A DNA stretch of 64,000 nt from Actinomycetota bacterium (GCA_005884115.1 VAXW01000006.1:116721-180720); one strand, 5' to 3'. Positions 54,937 through 63,634 are shown, counted from the first letter of the stretch. Numbers and translations: made by a program. The notes: generated by a model from the letters alone, not told the origin.

Positions 54937-57900
54937 GTGGCGCTCGCGGGCAAGGCAACCGTCGGTCTCTGCTGGCTTGCGATGGCGGCGATCGCGGCTG
55001 TGCTCGCCGCGCTGGTTGCGGGACTGGCGATGGTCGTCTCCGTCCCGGCGAAGTCGACCCCGTCGCCAGCTCACGCCTTGACACAGTCGCGGGTGCTTGA
55101 CGAGATGCCCGCAGCGCTGCAAGCGGCGGCCTCGGCCACGCTGGGTGGAGCTCAAGCTCGATATCGACTGACCGCCGTCGCGCATGGCTTTCGCGGCGTT
55201 AACCCCGAGCAAGGTCTGCGGCTGCGCTCCGCACCCCTGGGTATCGATGTGACGTCCAGCGACGGCACAGAGCTGCGGTTGACGCTCGCTTCGGCTCTGG
55301 CAGGCGGCTCACCCCTGGCGTTGCCGGCGGCCACCCCGCGCATTGAACGGAACCGCGCCGTCTACGACGCGGGCGACGTGCAGCAGTCTTTTGTCGATGG
55401 ACCTCTCGGCGTGGAGCAGCGCTTCGTCGTACGCCGCGCCACTGTCTTATCCGCGTCTTCGGTCACGCTCCTGCTCGACGTCTCGGGAGTCGCACCTGCG
55501 TCGCTTTCTCCCGATGGCAGAGACGCCATTCTGAGCGGACGCCGCGGGCCAGTGTTCCGCTACGAGGGTCTTGCGGCGACCGACGCCAGCGGCCGATCGC
55601 TTGCTGCCCGCATGCGGCTGCGCCGCGGGCAGCTCTCGCTCGAATTGCAAACTCGGGCAGCGCGGTTCCCGATTACCGTCGATCCGCTTCTGAGCGCATA
55701 CGCCGTGCTCACCGGCCCCGCCGGCCAGACGAGCGCCTTCGGCAGCAGCGTCGCGCTCTCGAACGACGGAAGCACGGCCGCGATCGGCGGGGAAAGCGAC
55801 GACGGCGGCGTCGGTGCGGTGTGGGTGTTTACTCGCTCGGGCGCGTCATGGGCGCAGCAGGGCCCCAAGCTGACTCCGCATGGTGCCAACCGCCTAACCA
55901 GATCGCGAGGCGTGGCCAACTTCGGCGCGACCGTCTCCATCTCGGGCAACGGAAACACGATCATCGTCGGCGACGGACGGTTCAGCGCGATGGCCGCTTG
56001 GGTAATTGTGCGCTCGAACGGGGCGTGGCACCAACAGGGACCGCCGTTGTCGCCTCGCGTACCAAGCGGTTACGTCTCGGGAAGCGAAGCGGTCGCGATC
56101 TCCGGCGACGGGCGCACGGCAGTGTTCGGCGGCACCGCCTCGAACGTCCCTCTCACCTGGGTGTACGTCTGGTCACACGGGCACTGGAACCAGCAGGGAC
56201 GCGCGCTAGAGGCATTGAACGCGCACCCCGCGCTCTCGGCGAACGGGAACACGCTGCTCATCGGGACCGCGTCGTACTCGCGTCACGGATCGCGCTGGCG
56301 ATCCGCCGGCAGCATCGCTCCCGGACCGGGGTCGGGGGGCTTCCCCCGCGCCGCGCTGTCGGCCGACGGTTTGACGGCCGTGATCACCAACCGCGGGCAC
56401 GGCTACGCCTTGGTCTACCGGCGCTCCCGCGGACGCTGGCGCCGGGTCGCTCAGCTGACCTCGCCACGCCCTGAAGCGCAGCTCGCCTTTGCCGAAGGCG
56501 CGGCAGTGTCCGCCGACGGAAAAACTGCGCTCATCGCCGCCGCTGCGCGCTCAGAATCTTCTGGGGCGAGACCGATTGCGTACATCTTCACGCGCATGAA
56601 CGACGACGTCTGGACCTCGTCGGGGGCGCTGATCATGAACCGGCCGTGGCTCGCCGCGCTATCGGCGGACGGCAGCACGATCCTTGCCCCGCCTGACCTC
56701 CACGAGGTGGCAGAGCGCGTCGAGGGGGGAGGGCCCGCGCAGGTGTTCACACGAGCCGGTAGCGGTTGGCAGGAAGTGGCGGCGCTCACTCCACGCGACG
56801 CGACGGGAGTCGACAGTCGAAGCTTCGGATATGACTTCGCGCTGTCATCGGACGGGACCACCGCCCTCGTGTCCGAAGGTCCTGACGTCGCGTGGGTCTT
56901 CAGCCGCACAGGCCAATCCTGGGCCCGGGAGGCGAAGCTGCAGCTGGAAGGGGCGACCGGAGGCGGAGCGCACGTGGCGCTGTCCGCTGACGGGAACACG
57001 GCCGTGCTGGCCGGCCCTTCGGCCGCGGGCCCGGTCGCAGCATGGACTTTCACCCGAACGGGCGGCAGCTGGAGTAGCCAGGCGGCGCCAATCATTGCGA
57101 GCGGCGCCGGCCCTCGCCCGCCCGGAAGCCTCCAAGAAATGGAAAGCTTCGCCTCGAGCGTGGCGGTGTCCGCGAATGGTGACGTGATTCTTGTCGGCGC
57201 CGACTGGGATTCAGGCTGGAAGGGCGCTGCCTGGATCTTCACCCGTTCGGGTACCGGCTGGACCCAGCAGGGAGCCAAGCTGACGCCGAGCGGCGTCTCT
57301 CCCGAAGAGCGCTTCGGTAGCAGCGCGGCGCTGTCGGCGAGCGGCGACGTGGCGCTCATCGGCGGCGTGGGCGACCGGCAACACCCGCCAGAAGGTCCTC
57401 CGCCCGAAGGCGCCGCGTATGCCTTCACGCGCTCCGGCGCCACCTGGACACAGACGGCAAAGCTGATCGACGGCGAACGCAACCCATATGAGAACCACAC
57501 CGGGCTCGGCAGCGCCGTTGCGCTCTCTGCAGACGGCGCCACGGCGCTGTTGGGTGCGTACGACCACGCCATCGTGTTCACGAGGTCCGCGTCGGACTGG
57601 CGACAGCACGAGCCTCCGCTCAAGCCCTACGACTTCTCGAACTATGCCGTCTTCGGCGGTCCACCCGCCTTCGGCGACGTCATCGCACTCTCGGCCGATG
57701 GCACGACGGCTGTGATCGGCGGCCTCCCCGAAGACGGCTGCGGCAGGTACGACAACGAACCCTGTTCGGACAAGTCAGCCATGTGGGCCTTCGGCCGCCG
57801 GGGCGAAGCATGGGTGCGTCAGCCGCTGCCGCTCATCCGCGATCGCTCATTCGGAGAACACGTCGCCCTCTCAGGCACCGGGCAAACGGCGCTCATCAGG

Positions 57901-58371
57901 GGCGTTACGCCAGGGTCCGAACCGGGCGGCGCGGTCTTCGCTTCGGAGCTGACGCCGCCGCCGCAGACCGGGTTCATCGTTGAACCGGCGACGGTCGAAT
58001 ATCTCGGCGTCATCGAACAGCGGGTGTGGCGCGCTACTTTCGCGACCTACACCGCGGCCGCGCGCCTCCTATCACCACGCGACGGAGCCCCGATCGTCCG
58101 GCGGCGCTGCAGCCATCCCACCCAGGGCCGAGCAGCGAAACGCTGCTCCTCCGGCAGTTCTCCGCTCTATGGCATGGCCATCGCGAAGGGCGCCGAAAAC
58201 GTCACCCTCACGATCGCACCAAGCCGGGCGATGCGGAGATATCTAGCCAGACACAAGCGCGTCCGGCTCGCCATCACCATCAGGTGTCAGCCCGGCCCGC
58301 CAGAGCCTGCCAGCACGCAGATGATCATGCTCACCGTCACGTACAGGAAGCCGCCGCCGCCAGAATTTTAA
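54937..58371 (+). CDS. Large secreted FG-GAP/integrin-like beta-propeller protein
   Basis: A 1144-residue exported protein starting with GTG and an N-terminal membrane or signal segment (WLAMAAIAAVLAALVAGLAMVVS). A first 220-residue region precedes repeated units of about 60 residues of the type VALSxDGxTAxIGG...GAxWVFTRSGxxWxQQGxKLTP. This is the FG-GAP-like propeller repeat seen in many actinobacterial surface proteins. The C-terminal part (about 1010 on) has Cys-bearing strands (RRRCSHPTQG, IRCQPGPPEP). Divergent to the YCF48-type gene. Probably a surface adhesin or sensor; the ligand is unknown. Confidence 0.88.
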   Translation: MALAGKATVGLCWLAMAAIAAVLAALVAGLAMVVSVPAKSTPSPAHALTQSRVLDEMPAALQAAASATLGGAQARYRLTAVAHGFRGVNPEQGLRLRSAPLGIDVTSSDGTELRLTLASALAGGSPLALPAATPRIERNRAVYDAGDVQQSFVDGPLGVEQRFVVRRATVLSASSVTLLLDVSGVAPASLSPDGRDAILSGRRGPVFRYEGLAATDASGRSLAARMRLRRGQLSLELQTRAARFPITVDPLLSAYAVLTGPAGQTSAFGSSVALSNDGSTAAIGGESDDGGVGAVWVFTRSGASWAQQGPKLTPHGANRLTRSRGVANFGATVSISGNGNTIIVGDGRFSAMAAWVIVRSNGAWHQQGPPLSPRVPSGYVSGSEAVAISGDGRTAVFGGTASNVPLTWVYVWSHGHWNQQGRALEALNAHPALSANGNTLLIGTASYSRHGSRWRSAGSIAPGPGSGGFPRAALSADGLTAVITNRGHGYALVYRRSRGRWRRVAQLTSPRPEAQLAFAEGAAVSADGKTALIAAAARSESSGARPIAYIFTRMNDDVWTSSGALIMNRPWLAALSADGSTILAPPDLHEVAERVEGGGPAQVFTRAGSGWQEVAALTPRDATGVDSRSFGYDFALSSDGTTALVSEGPDVAWVFSRTGQSWAREAKLQLEGATGGGAHVALSADGNTAVLAGPSAAGPVAAWTFTRTGGSWSSQAAPIIASGAGPRPPGSLQEMESFASSVAVSANGDVILVGADWDSGWKGAAWIFTRSGTGWTQQGAKLTPSGVSPEERFGSSAALSASGDVALIGGVGDRQHPPEGPPPEGAAYAFTRSGATWTQTAKLIDGERNPYENHTGLGSAVALSADGATALLGAYDHAIVFTRSASDWRQHEPPLKPYDFSNYAVFGGPPAFGDVIALSADGTTAVIGGLPEDGCGRYDNEPCSDKSAMWAFGRRGEAWVRQPLPLIRDRSFGEHVALSGTGQTALIRGVTPGSEPGGAVFASELTPPPQTGFIVEPATVEYLGVIEQRVWRATFATYTAAARLLSPRDGAPIVRRRCSHPTQGRAAKRCSSGSSPLYGMAIAKGAENVTLTIAPSRAMRRYLARHKRVRLAITIRCQPGPPEPASTQMIMLTVTYRKPPPPEF

Positions 58372-58484
58372 GCTTCGTGCGCGGTGGCCTCGCGATCTGG
58401 GGCTTGAGGAGCCTCGGTGCCTACCGGAGGTCTGTGCCTTTGCTCGGGTGGCGGCCCTCACAGGAGGCGCACACGACACAGCGG

Positions 58485-58664
58485 CTCATGATCCGCCGCC
58501 ACGATGGCGCCCCGCCGGTCGCGCTCGACGAGCAGTTTCGAGCCGGTAAGGTTGAGGCCGTGTCACTGCGTTCCGACAGCTCGAGGCGCACTGAGGCGGC
58601 GCCCCAGGGCGGGTTCACCGGCACAAAACTGCCGCTTGCTAGACGCCCAAAAGTTGGCGATTAG
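58485..58664 (+). pseudogene. Integrase 3'-end remnant A
   Basis: A reading frame with IRRHDGAPPVALDEQFRAGKVEAV up to a TAG at 58662-58664. It is a near copy of the 3' end of remnant B at 60001-60219 but lacks the Tyr-bearing ATYGR segment. It ends ten bases before the half tRNA-Phe. The homology with remnant B is strong only from about 58530. It seems to be what remains of an older integrase gene next to the tRNA. Confidence 0.65.
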
Positions 58665-58717
58665 CAGGGCTTTTGGCGAGATAGCTCAGTTGGTAGAGCA
58701 CGCGACTGAAAATTGTG
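58530..58717 (+). repeat. Left copy of a 188-base direct repeat (integrase end plus tRNA-Phe 5' half)
   Basis: It matches 60085-60272 with four mismatches (offset 1555). The last 43 bases are the 5' half of tRNA-Phe, and homology stops just past the anticodon. The copies flank a 1.37-kb segment with one secreted orphan gene. Confidence 0.95.
58675..58717 (+). pseudogene. 5' half of tRNA-Phe (truncated)
   Basis: It repeats bases 1-43 of the intact tRNA-Phe at 60230, from GGCGAGATAGCTCAG through the anticodon loop CTGAAAA, with two changes. After base 58717 the sequence is unrelated and has no T-arm or acceptor strand, so it cannot make a tRNA. Confidence 0.92.
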
Positions 58718-58808
58718 TACGCGCTGCCGCCTTTGCCCCAGCTTTGGCGGTTTTCTGGGACGTTTCGCGACCTCTGGAGCGTTCTGGCACGCCCTCGGAC
58801 GCACGGGG

Positions 58809-58829
58809 TGGGTCATCAGGTGGGTCACC
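58809..58829 (+). repeat. Two direct repeats GGTGGGTCA near the tRNA breakpoint
   Basis: GGTGGGTCA occurs at 58809-58817 and 58821-58829, a 12-base period. They lie about 90 bases inside the truncated tRNA. They resemble the paired arm sites that tyrosine integrases bind near an attachment core, but this is only a positional argument. The rest of 58718-58914 holds no gene. Confidence 0.4.
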
Positions 58830-58914
58830 GGACGACTCCACGATGCCCGTCGCGACGCAGGTGTCAAGGCCGGTTGAGAATTGACCCTGTAGCGCCGGTT
58901 ACTATTCGCACCCG

Positions 58915-59775
58915 ATGGGCCGGGGAATTGGCAACCTGAGGTTGGACCGAATCGTGGCGCTCGCGGTGCTCGCCATGGCGTCCCTGCCTGCTTCGGCACG
59001 TGGCGAAATTGGGAAAGGGAACCTTTGCGCCGCCGAAGCGCAGGCCAACCTCACGGTCGCCGAACACTACCTTTCGCCGCGAAGCGGGTCCAGCTTTTGG
59101 GCTGGCAGCACGATCACTTTTTCGGACATCTCGCGGGAGTCGCTCGACTTCGCGGTTGCATCGTCGGCGTCGCTGCTGCCGGATCAAGCAGACATTGATC
59201 GCGGGCAAGGCTCGCCGGGCCCTCCGAGTGGCGAATCGTATGCGTTCACATCAACGAAGGCCGCTGCAAGCGCGAGGATCATCTATTGGGATGCTTCGTT
59301 TTCGACGGCGGGACTACCATCCTGCGCCGGTGAAGCTCCGAAAACGGAGGCGACCGAACCGCAGGCAGTTGCGGTATTCGCCTTGCCACCGCTGCCACCG
59401 ACGTCTGAACAGCCTGCACCCATCGCGGTGAGCCTTGTTGCGCCGCCGCGGTTCCGTCTGGCTCACCGGGAGATCACGTTTCAGGTCAGATGCACGACCT
59501 GGTGCGTCGGCTCGGCGGGCTACGAAGTATCCCTCCGCACACCGCACAAGCAAGTCACGCGGGTTCCACATCTCGACGCTTCGCCAGTTCCGTTCTCAAT
59601 CACAAGCGTGAACGGCACCTGGACTTTTACCCGCCACCTGACACGTGCAGTCGCGCGTAGTGTCGGGCGACTACTTCGCCGCCACGACGCGGTTACGCTC
59701 AAGATGGGCGTCCGCGTGATTGATCAAGCCGGGCACGCAGCAACGGCGCAGCAAAGGGCCCACCTCGTTGCCTAG
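58915..59775 (+). CDS. Secreted hypothetical protein between the tRNA-Phe repeats
   Basis: A 286-residue protein with a signal peptide (LDRIVALAVLAMASLPASARG). The mature part has FWAGSTITFSDISRES, a middle with YWDASFSTAGLP and a pair of Cys (FQVRCTTWCVG), and an end with HDAVTLKMGVRVIDQAGHAATA, reading like a double beta-sandwich. It is not recognisable as a known family. It is the only intact gene between the two integrase/tRNA repeats, so it is the likely cargo of the inserted segment. Confidence 0.7.
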   Translation: MGRGIGNLRLDRIVALAVLAMASLPASARGEIGKGNLCAAEAQANLTVAEHYLSPRSGSSFWAGSTITFSDISRESLDFAVASSASLLPDQADIDRGQGSPGPPSGESYAFTSTKAAASARIIYWDASFSTAGLPSCAGEAPKTEATEPQAVAVFALPPLPPTSEQPAPIAVSLVAPPRFRLAHREITFQVRCTTWCVGSAGYEVSLRTPHKQVTRVPHLDASPVPFSITSVNGTWTFTRHLTRAVARSVGRLLRRHDAVTLKMGVRVIDQAGHAATAQQRAHLVA

Positions 59776-59943
59776 GGGGGCGACGAGATCAAGCTTCAGC
59801 CGTTGGCAGATGCCATCAGCGAGCTGCACGCGACGGCGCAACGGGCGACTGATCCGACCATCGGTTTCGAGAAGCGGCGGACTGAGGCAATCAAGCGTAT
59901 GCGCGCGGAGGGACGCGGCGCACGCTACGGAGAGCCGGCTTGA
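59776..59943 (+). pseudogene. Start-less reading frame fragment in the inserted segment
   Basis: Directly after the cargo gene's stop the same frame stays open for 54 codons without a start: GDEIKLQPLADAISELHATAQ, FEKRRTEAIKRMRAEGRG, ending YGEPA. The helix-rich, basic content looks like the tail of a real protein rather than noise. The parent family is not recognised. Confidence 0.4.
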
Positions 59944-60000
59944 TGCGAATGGTCGTGGTTTCGCGCGGGCGGGCGCCTCATTACCAGGACGACGCGTGGC

Positions 60001-60219
60001 AGCGGGACGAGCATCCAGATGATCTCCGCCACCTACGGACGCATTATCCGCCGCTACGAGGGCGCGCCACCCGTAGCGCTGGCCGAGCAGTTTCGAGCCG
60101 GTAAGGTTGAGGCCGTGTCACTGCGTTCCGACAGCTCGAGGCGCACTGAGGCGGCGCCCCAGGGCGGGTTCACCGGCACAAAACTGCCGCCTGTTAGACG
60201 CCCAAAAGTTGGCGATTAG
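60001..60219 (+). pseudogene. Tyrosine-integrase C-terminal remnant B next to tRNA-Phe
   Basis: The frame reads GTSIQMISATYGRIIRRYEGAPP and continues to VRRPKVGD and a stop 10 bases before tRNA-Phe. The G-S-x-x-M-I-x-x-TYG pattern is that of the last helix of actinobacterial tyrosine recombinases, where the Tyr is the nucleophile. Most of the gene is missing, as the frame is closed upstream. An integrase next to a tRNA is typical of integrative elements. Confidence 0.65.
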
Positions 60220-60272
60220 CAGGGCTTTTGGCGAGATAGCTCAGTTGGTAGAGCACACGACTGAAAATCGTG
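60085..60272 (+). repeat. Right copy of the 188-base direct repeat
   Basis: Counterpart of 58530-58717. Here the repeat runs on into a complete tRNA-Phe. Differences from the left copy are two near the integrase end and two in the tRNA part. Confidence 0.95.
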
Positions 60273-60302
60273 GTGTCCTCGGTTCGATTCCGAGTCTCGC
60301 CA
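60230..60302 (+). tRNA. tRNA-Phe (anticodon GAA)
   Basis: All arms fold: acceptor GGCGAGA/TCTCGCC, D-arm GCTC-GAGC, anticodon stem CACGA/TCGTG with loop CTGAAAA (anticodon GAA), and T-arm CTCGG TTCGATT CCGAG, with discriminator A at 60302. The CCA is not encoded. It serves as the integration target here. Confidence 0.97.
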
Positions 60303-60523
60303 TTTCACGTTTCGCCCGCTCAGGCGCCTTTCGCGTTGTCACCCGACGCGATGTTTTGACGCTGCGGGAACGGCGATTTCCGCGCCGGTGACTTTTCGGT
60401 GACAGGTCGGTGGCCTCTGCGGCCGCTAAATCCGCGCCGCCCAGCTTCCGCGCCTGCCGCACGAGCCGGTCGAAGCTCGCGCCGTGGTCGCGCTTAGCGC
60501 GCTGCTCGATGAAGCAGCGCGGG

Positions 60524-60949
60524 TCATTCGTTTGCGTGTCGAGCGAACCGGGCCTGATGGGCCTGGCGCTCATATCCAGCGGCCGACCAGAAGCCCGTCG
60601 CGATCGCATCGTCGTCGGTCACGACTGCGGTGAGCCGGACGGCCCCTCGCGCCTTTAGACGACGCTCACCCTCGCGCACCAGCGCGGTGGCAAGGCCCTG
60701 TCGCCGGTATTCGGGATGGACCGCCAGCCGGTAGAAACTGCCCCGCCAGCCATCCCAGGCGGAAATGAGGGAGCCGACCACGATGCCCTCTATCTCTACG
60801 ACAAGCAATGCGTCAGGGTCGGTGGCCAACAGAGACAGCAAGCCCGCATGCGTGTCGGTGACGCTCGGCGTGCCGCCTGCCGCATGCCATAGCTGGATCA
60901 CGGAATCGATCTCATGTTCGGTGGCGCTGCGAATCATCTGCTCGGTCAA
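60524..60949 (-). CDS. GNAT-family N-acetyltransferase
   Basis: A 141-residue single-domain acetyltransferase. It has IRSATEHEIDSVIQLWHAAGG, VEIEGIVVGSLISAWDGWRGSFYRLAVHPEYRRQGLATALVREGERRL (the acetyl-CoA motif), and DDDAIATGFWSAAGY near the end. The substrate is unknown. The 221 bases between tRNA-Phe and this gene hold no supported gene. Confidence 0.88.
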   Translation of the reverse strand: MTEQMIRSATEHEIDSVIQLWHAAGGTPSVTDTHAGLLSLLATDPDALLVVEIEGIVVGSLISAWDGWRGSFYRLAVHPEYRRQGLATALVREGERRLKARGAVRLTAVVTDDDAIATGFWSAAGYERQAHQARFARHANE

Positions 60950-60997
60950 GTTCTCATCCCGTGCGCGCGACGAGATTGCGGTCGCGGAGTTCGGCGG

Positions 60998-61423
60998 CTA
61001 ACGGCGTAGCTCGACGCGCACCAAGACGGGATCGATCCCGAGCGTTCTCGGCCCGCTGCGGGCGTAGAGATTGAAGCGTCGCACTGTTGCCTCGTCGTAC
61101 TCGCGGACGCTGGCGATCGCGTTGTGCCAGCGACCTGAGAGCTTGACCCGGACCTCGGGCGTCGCCTCGAGATTGCGCACCCAATGTGAATGCCGACCAT
61201 GGACCGAGTTCAGCCATACGGTATCGCCGTCGACGGGACCACGGGCGAGCGGTGTGGTCCTCGGCTTCCCGGTCCGCCTCCCCTTGGTCTCAAGCAGCAC
61301 CCACCAGGGCGCAAACCCCGCGAGCCGTCGGGTTGGCGGGTTGACGATGCCCCAAAAGATGCGATGACGTGACCGTCGTCGTCGCCGGACCTCATCGAGC
61401 ACGGGCGCGGACTCGGAGCTCAT
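60998..61423 (-). CDS. Deazaflavin (F420)-dependent nitroreductase/quinone reductase-like (DDN family)
   Basis: A 141-residue DUF385/DDN protein. The pattern VLLETKGRRTGKPRTTPLARG, DTVWLNSVHGRHSHWVRNLEATPEVRVKL followed by a final ARSGPRTLGIDPVLVRVEL is typical of the split-beta-barrel F420-binding family. It lies 48 bases upstream of the GNAT gene on the same strand. The substrate is unknown, and the presence of F420 in this organism is inferred only from the family. Confidence 0.85.
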   Translation of the reverse strand: MSSESAPVLDEVRRRRRSRHRIFWGIVNPPTRRLAGFAPWWVLLETKGRRTGKPRTTPLARGPVDGDTVWLNSVHGRHSHWVRNLEATPEVRVKLSGRWHNAIASVREYDEATVRRFNLYARSGPRTLGIDPVLVRVELRR

Positions 61424-61496
61424 TGCGTGACTCTACTTCCGGGTTCTCGCACGCCGCGGTCGCATCCGTTCGCTCACCCACCACGCATTGGGCGGC

Positions 61497-62894
61497 CTAC
61501 CTCTGGTGTGCTCGTTCCGGAGCCACCGCCACGTGGGTTTCGGTCGGCTCGCCATTGGCCGGGGACAGCTCTGCAGCGGCATACGCGGGTCGCCTGTTGA
61601 GCCACCGGCGACGCGCATCCTGGGACGCGAGCGCGGCCACCTCGCCGAGAATCGCGCGCCGTTGCCCGCGCTCGCGCGCGACGAGACGCGCCGTAGCGCC
61701 GAGCAGCCGTGCCGGAGTGAGGAGCCGCGATGGCTTGACTCGGTGGTTCAACAAGTCGAGGAATGACCCGGCCTTGCCCTGCTCGTTCAGGCGGCGCACG
61801 ATCTCGGAAAGCACCGCCGGCACGGTGCCCGACTGCCCGAGGTCGTTGGCGAGCCAATAGTGCTCTGCGAAGTCGCGGTCGCGCCAGTGTCCCCAACGCA
61901 CGAGAGCCTCGTCGAGGTTGGCGTCTGACCCACCCAGGCCAGCGACGATCGCGGGTGCGAGCGCATCGACCTGGCGGAACGCATCGCCTATCCCGCGTCC
62001 TGGGGCTGGGTCCTTGAAGTGTCCCGCATCGCCGGCAAGCACCCAGCCGGGACCGGACGCCTCCCGGAAGTACCCACTCCAGCGCACGGCTCCGTAGAGC
62101 TTGCCGACCCGCCGGGCGCCGGCGATCGCGCGCGCGAGCGGCTCGCAGCTTTGGATCTGGTCGGCGAAGACGGCCTCGTGATCCCGGTCAAAGCGCGCGA
62201 GCTCGGACATCTCTGGCCACACAAGCGCCTGGTAGAGGCCCGCGTCGGTCGGGATCGCGAGCACGAAGCGATCGGCCCAGCGATGGCTGAGGAAGCTCGG
62301 CTGCTCTCCTGGATCGGCGCCCTCGAAGTACCCCCAGTACAGGGCCCGCTGGTTGGCTACGACGTTGTACTTGCGGGCCCGGTTGAGTGCAGCCACGGTC
62401 GAGCGGCGTCCGTCGGCCCCGACGACGAGGCGCGCGCGCAGCTCACACTCGCCATTGGCGCACGATACGCGCACGCCGCTCACCCGGCCGTGCTCTTCCG
62501 ACAGCCCGACCACGGTGCTCGCCATGCGAACCTCAGCGCCGGCGTCGACCGCTGCGTCGGCGAGGATCGGGTCGAGCACGTGCCGGCGGACCGACATCAT
62601 CCCCCCGGTGTCGCCGGGTGCCCGCGGCCACGGCATGGCGATCTCAAAGTCCTCGATCCTTATGTCCGTTCGGTCGACGAACGGAGCACCGGTCGCCCGC
62701 AGCCGCTCGGTGACGCCAAGGCGATCAAGAAACGCGAGCGCGTCCGCCTCGAAGATATGGGAGGACAGCGTCTCGCGCGGAAAAGTCGCCTGCTCGACAA
62801 CCGCCACCCGCACCCCCTGGCGCGCGAGCAGGGTGGCCAGCGGGGCGCCCGCACAGCGGGCGCCGACGATGATGACGTCAAAGCGATTCTGCAT
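61497..62894 (-). CDS. FAD-dependent oxidoreductase (group A monooxygenase / geranylgeranyl-reductase-like)
   Basis: A 465-residue flavoprotein. The FAD fold is FDVIIVGARCAGAPLATLLARQG; ARLVVGADGRRSTVA is the DG motif, and VLAGDAGHFKDPAPGRGIGDAFRQVDAL is the second FAD motif. The C-terminal helical part has RDFAEHYWLANDLGQSG. Together these are the group A monooxygenase/halogenase layout. It is divergent to the TetR gene, which probably controls it. The substrate is unknown; a lipophilic or xenobiotic compound is likely in such pairs. Confidence 0.9.
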   Translation of the reverse strand: MQNRFDVIIVGARCAGAPLATLLARQGVRVAVVEQATFPRETLSSHIFEADALAFLDRLGVTERLRATGAPFVDRTDIRIEDFEIAMPWPRAPGDTGGMMSVRRHVLDPILADAAVDAGAEVRMASTVVGLSEEHGRVSGVRVSCANGECELRARLVVGADGRRSTVAALNRARKYNVVANQRALYWGYFEGADPGEQPSFLSHRWADRFVLAIPTDAGLYQALVWPEMSELARFDRDHEAVFADQIQSCEPLARAIAGARRVGKLYGAVRWSGYFREASGPGWVLAGDAGHFKDPAPGRGIGDAFRQVDALAPAIVAGLGGSDANLDEALVRWGHWRDRDFAEHYWLANDLGQSGTVPAVLSEIVRRLNEQGKAGSFLDLLNHRVKPSRLLTPARLLGATARLVARERGQRRAILGEVAALASQDARRRWLNRRPAYAAAELSPANGEPTETHVAVAPERAHQR

Positions 62895-62912
62895 GCTCGA
62901 GACTTACCGAGC

Positions 62913-62920
62913 AGTATACT
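62913..62920. promoter_or_regulatory. Palindromic -10-like operator between the FAD gene and tetR
   Basis: AGTATACT is a perfect eight-base palindrome in the 41-base divergent gap. Each strand reads TATACT, a good -10 box, so both promoters could overlap here and be shut by the TetR protein binding the same site. Confidence 0.5.
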
Positions 62921-62935
62921 CAATAGAAACTTATC

Positions 62936-63568
62936 ATGGACCGAGGGACTCCCACGTCTGAAACGACACTCCCGCGCCGGGAGCGCAAGCGCCTTTCGCC
63001 TACCGAGCGACGCGCTGCGATCGAGGAAGCCGCAGCGAAGCTGTTTGCCGAGCGCGGCTATGTGGCGTGCACCCTCGATGACATCGCCGCCGCGGCCGGC
63101 GTCACCAAGCCGATGATCTACCGCCACTTCGAGTCCAAGAAGGAGCTCTACCTCAGCCTGCTTGCGAAGTACCGCGACGAGCTGGCGCAGGCCGCGCTCG
63201 AGGAGTACCGCACAGATGAGCCGCTCGAGGCACGCCTGCCTGCCATGACCAACGCGTGGTTCGCCTACGTCGAGAAGCACCCGTCCGCGGCCAAGATGCT
63301 CCTCCGCGACGCCGCAGGCGACGCGGAGATCGAGGCCTTCCAGCAGCAGCTGCGCGCGATGCAGCGCGCAGCAGATATGGCGCTCATCAGAGAGCAGCAC
63401 TCGCCATCGCTCCCAGAGCTGCAGATCGAGCCCCTCGCCGAGGTGATCCGCAGCTCGCTGACAGGGCTCGCGCTTTGGTGGCTCGAGCACCCAGAGATCC
63501 CGCGATCAGTCCCCGTCGAGGTGATACTTCGTGTTACCAGGGGACTCGTTGGGACCCGTGGTGGTTGA
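62936..63568 (+). CDS. TetR-family transcriptional regulator
   Basis: A 210-residue regulator. The N-terminal helix-turn-helix is IEEAAAKLFAERGYVACTLDDIAAAAGVTKPMIYRHFESKKELYLSLL. The C-terminal ligand domain has RLPAMTNAWFAYVEKHPSAAKMLLRD and ends WWLEHPEIPRSVPVEVILRVTRGL. Divergent to the FAD oxidoreductase with overlapping promoters, it probably represses that gene until its ligand is present. Confidence 0.94.
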   Translation: MDRGTPTSETTLPRRERKRLSPTERRAAIEEAAAKLFAERGYVACTLDDIAAAAGVTKPMIYRHFESKKELYLSLLAKYRDELAQAALEEYRTDEPLEARLPAMTNAWFAYVEKHPSAAKMLLRDAAGDAEIEAFQQQLRAMQRAADMALIREQHSPSLPELQIEPLAEVIRSSLTGLALWWLEHPEIPRSVPVEVILRVTRGLVGTRGG

Positions 63569-63591
63569 CGATTAAGCTCCTTCCTTGCAGA

Positions 63592-63634
63592 TGGAGCCAG
63601 CCGGGATCGAACCGATGATCTCCTGCTTGCAAAG
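63592..63634 (-). pseudogene. 3' half of tRNA-Ala (UGC), truncated
   Basis: On the minus strand it reads CTTTGCAAGCAGGAG (anticodon TGC with its 3' stem), then a variable loop, TTCGATC T-loop, and the acceptor end TGGCTCC A. The matching 5' anticodon stem, D-arm and acceptor strand are missing, and two T-stem pairs are poor. The piece starts at the anticodon loop, the usual core of a tRNA attachment site. Confidence 0.75.

Noticed and set aside
60241..60609. Minus-strand 122-codon frame ending GIEPRTPRFSVVCSTN
   Set aside because: The C-terminus is the antisense of tRNA-Phe, a well-known source of false proteins, and the rest shows no known domain.
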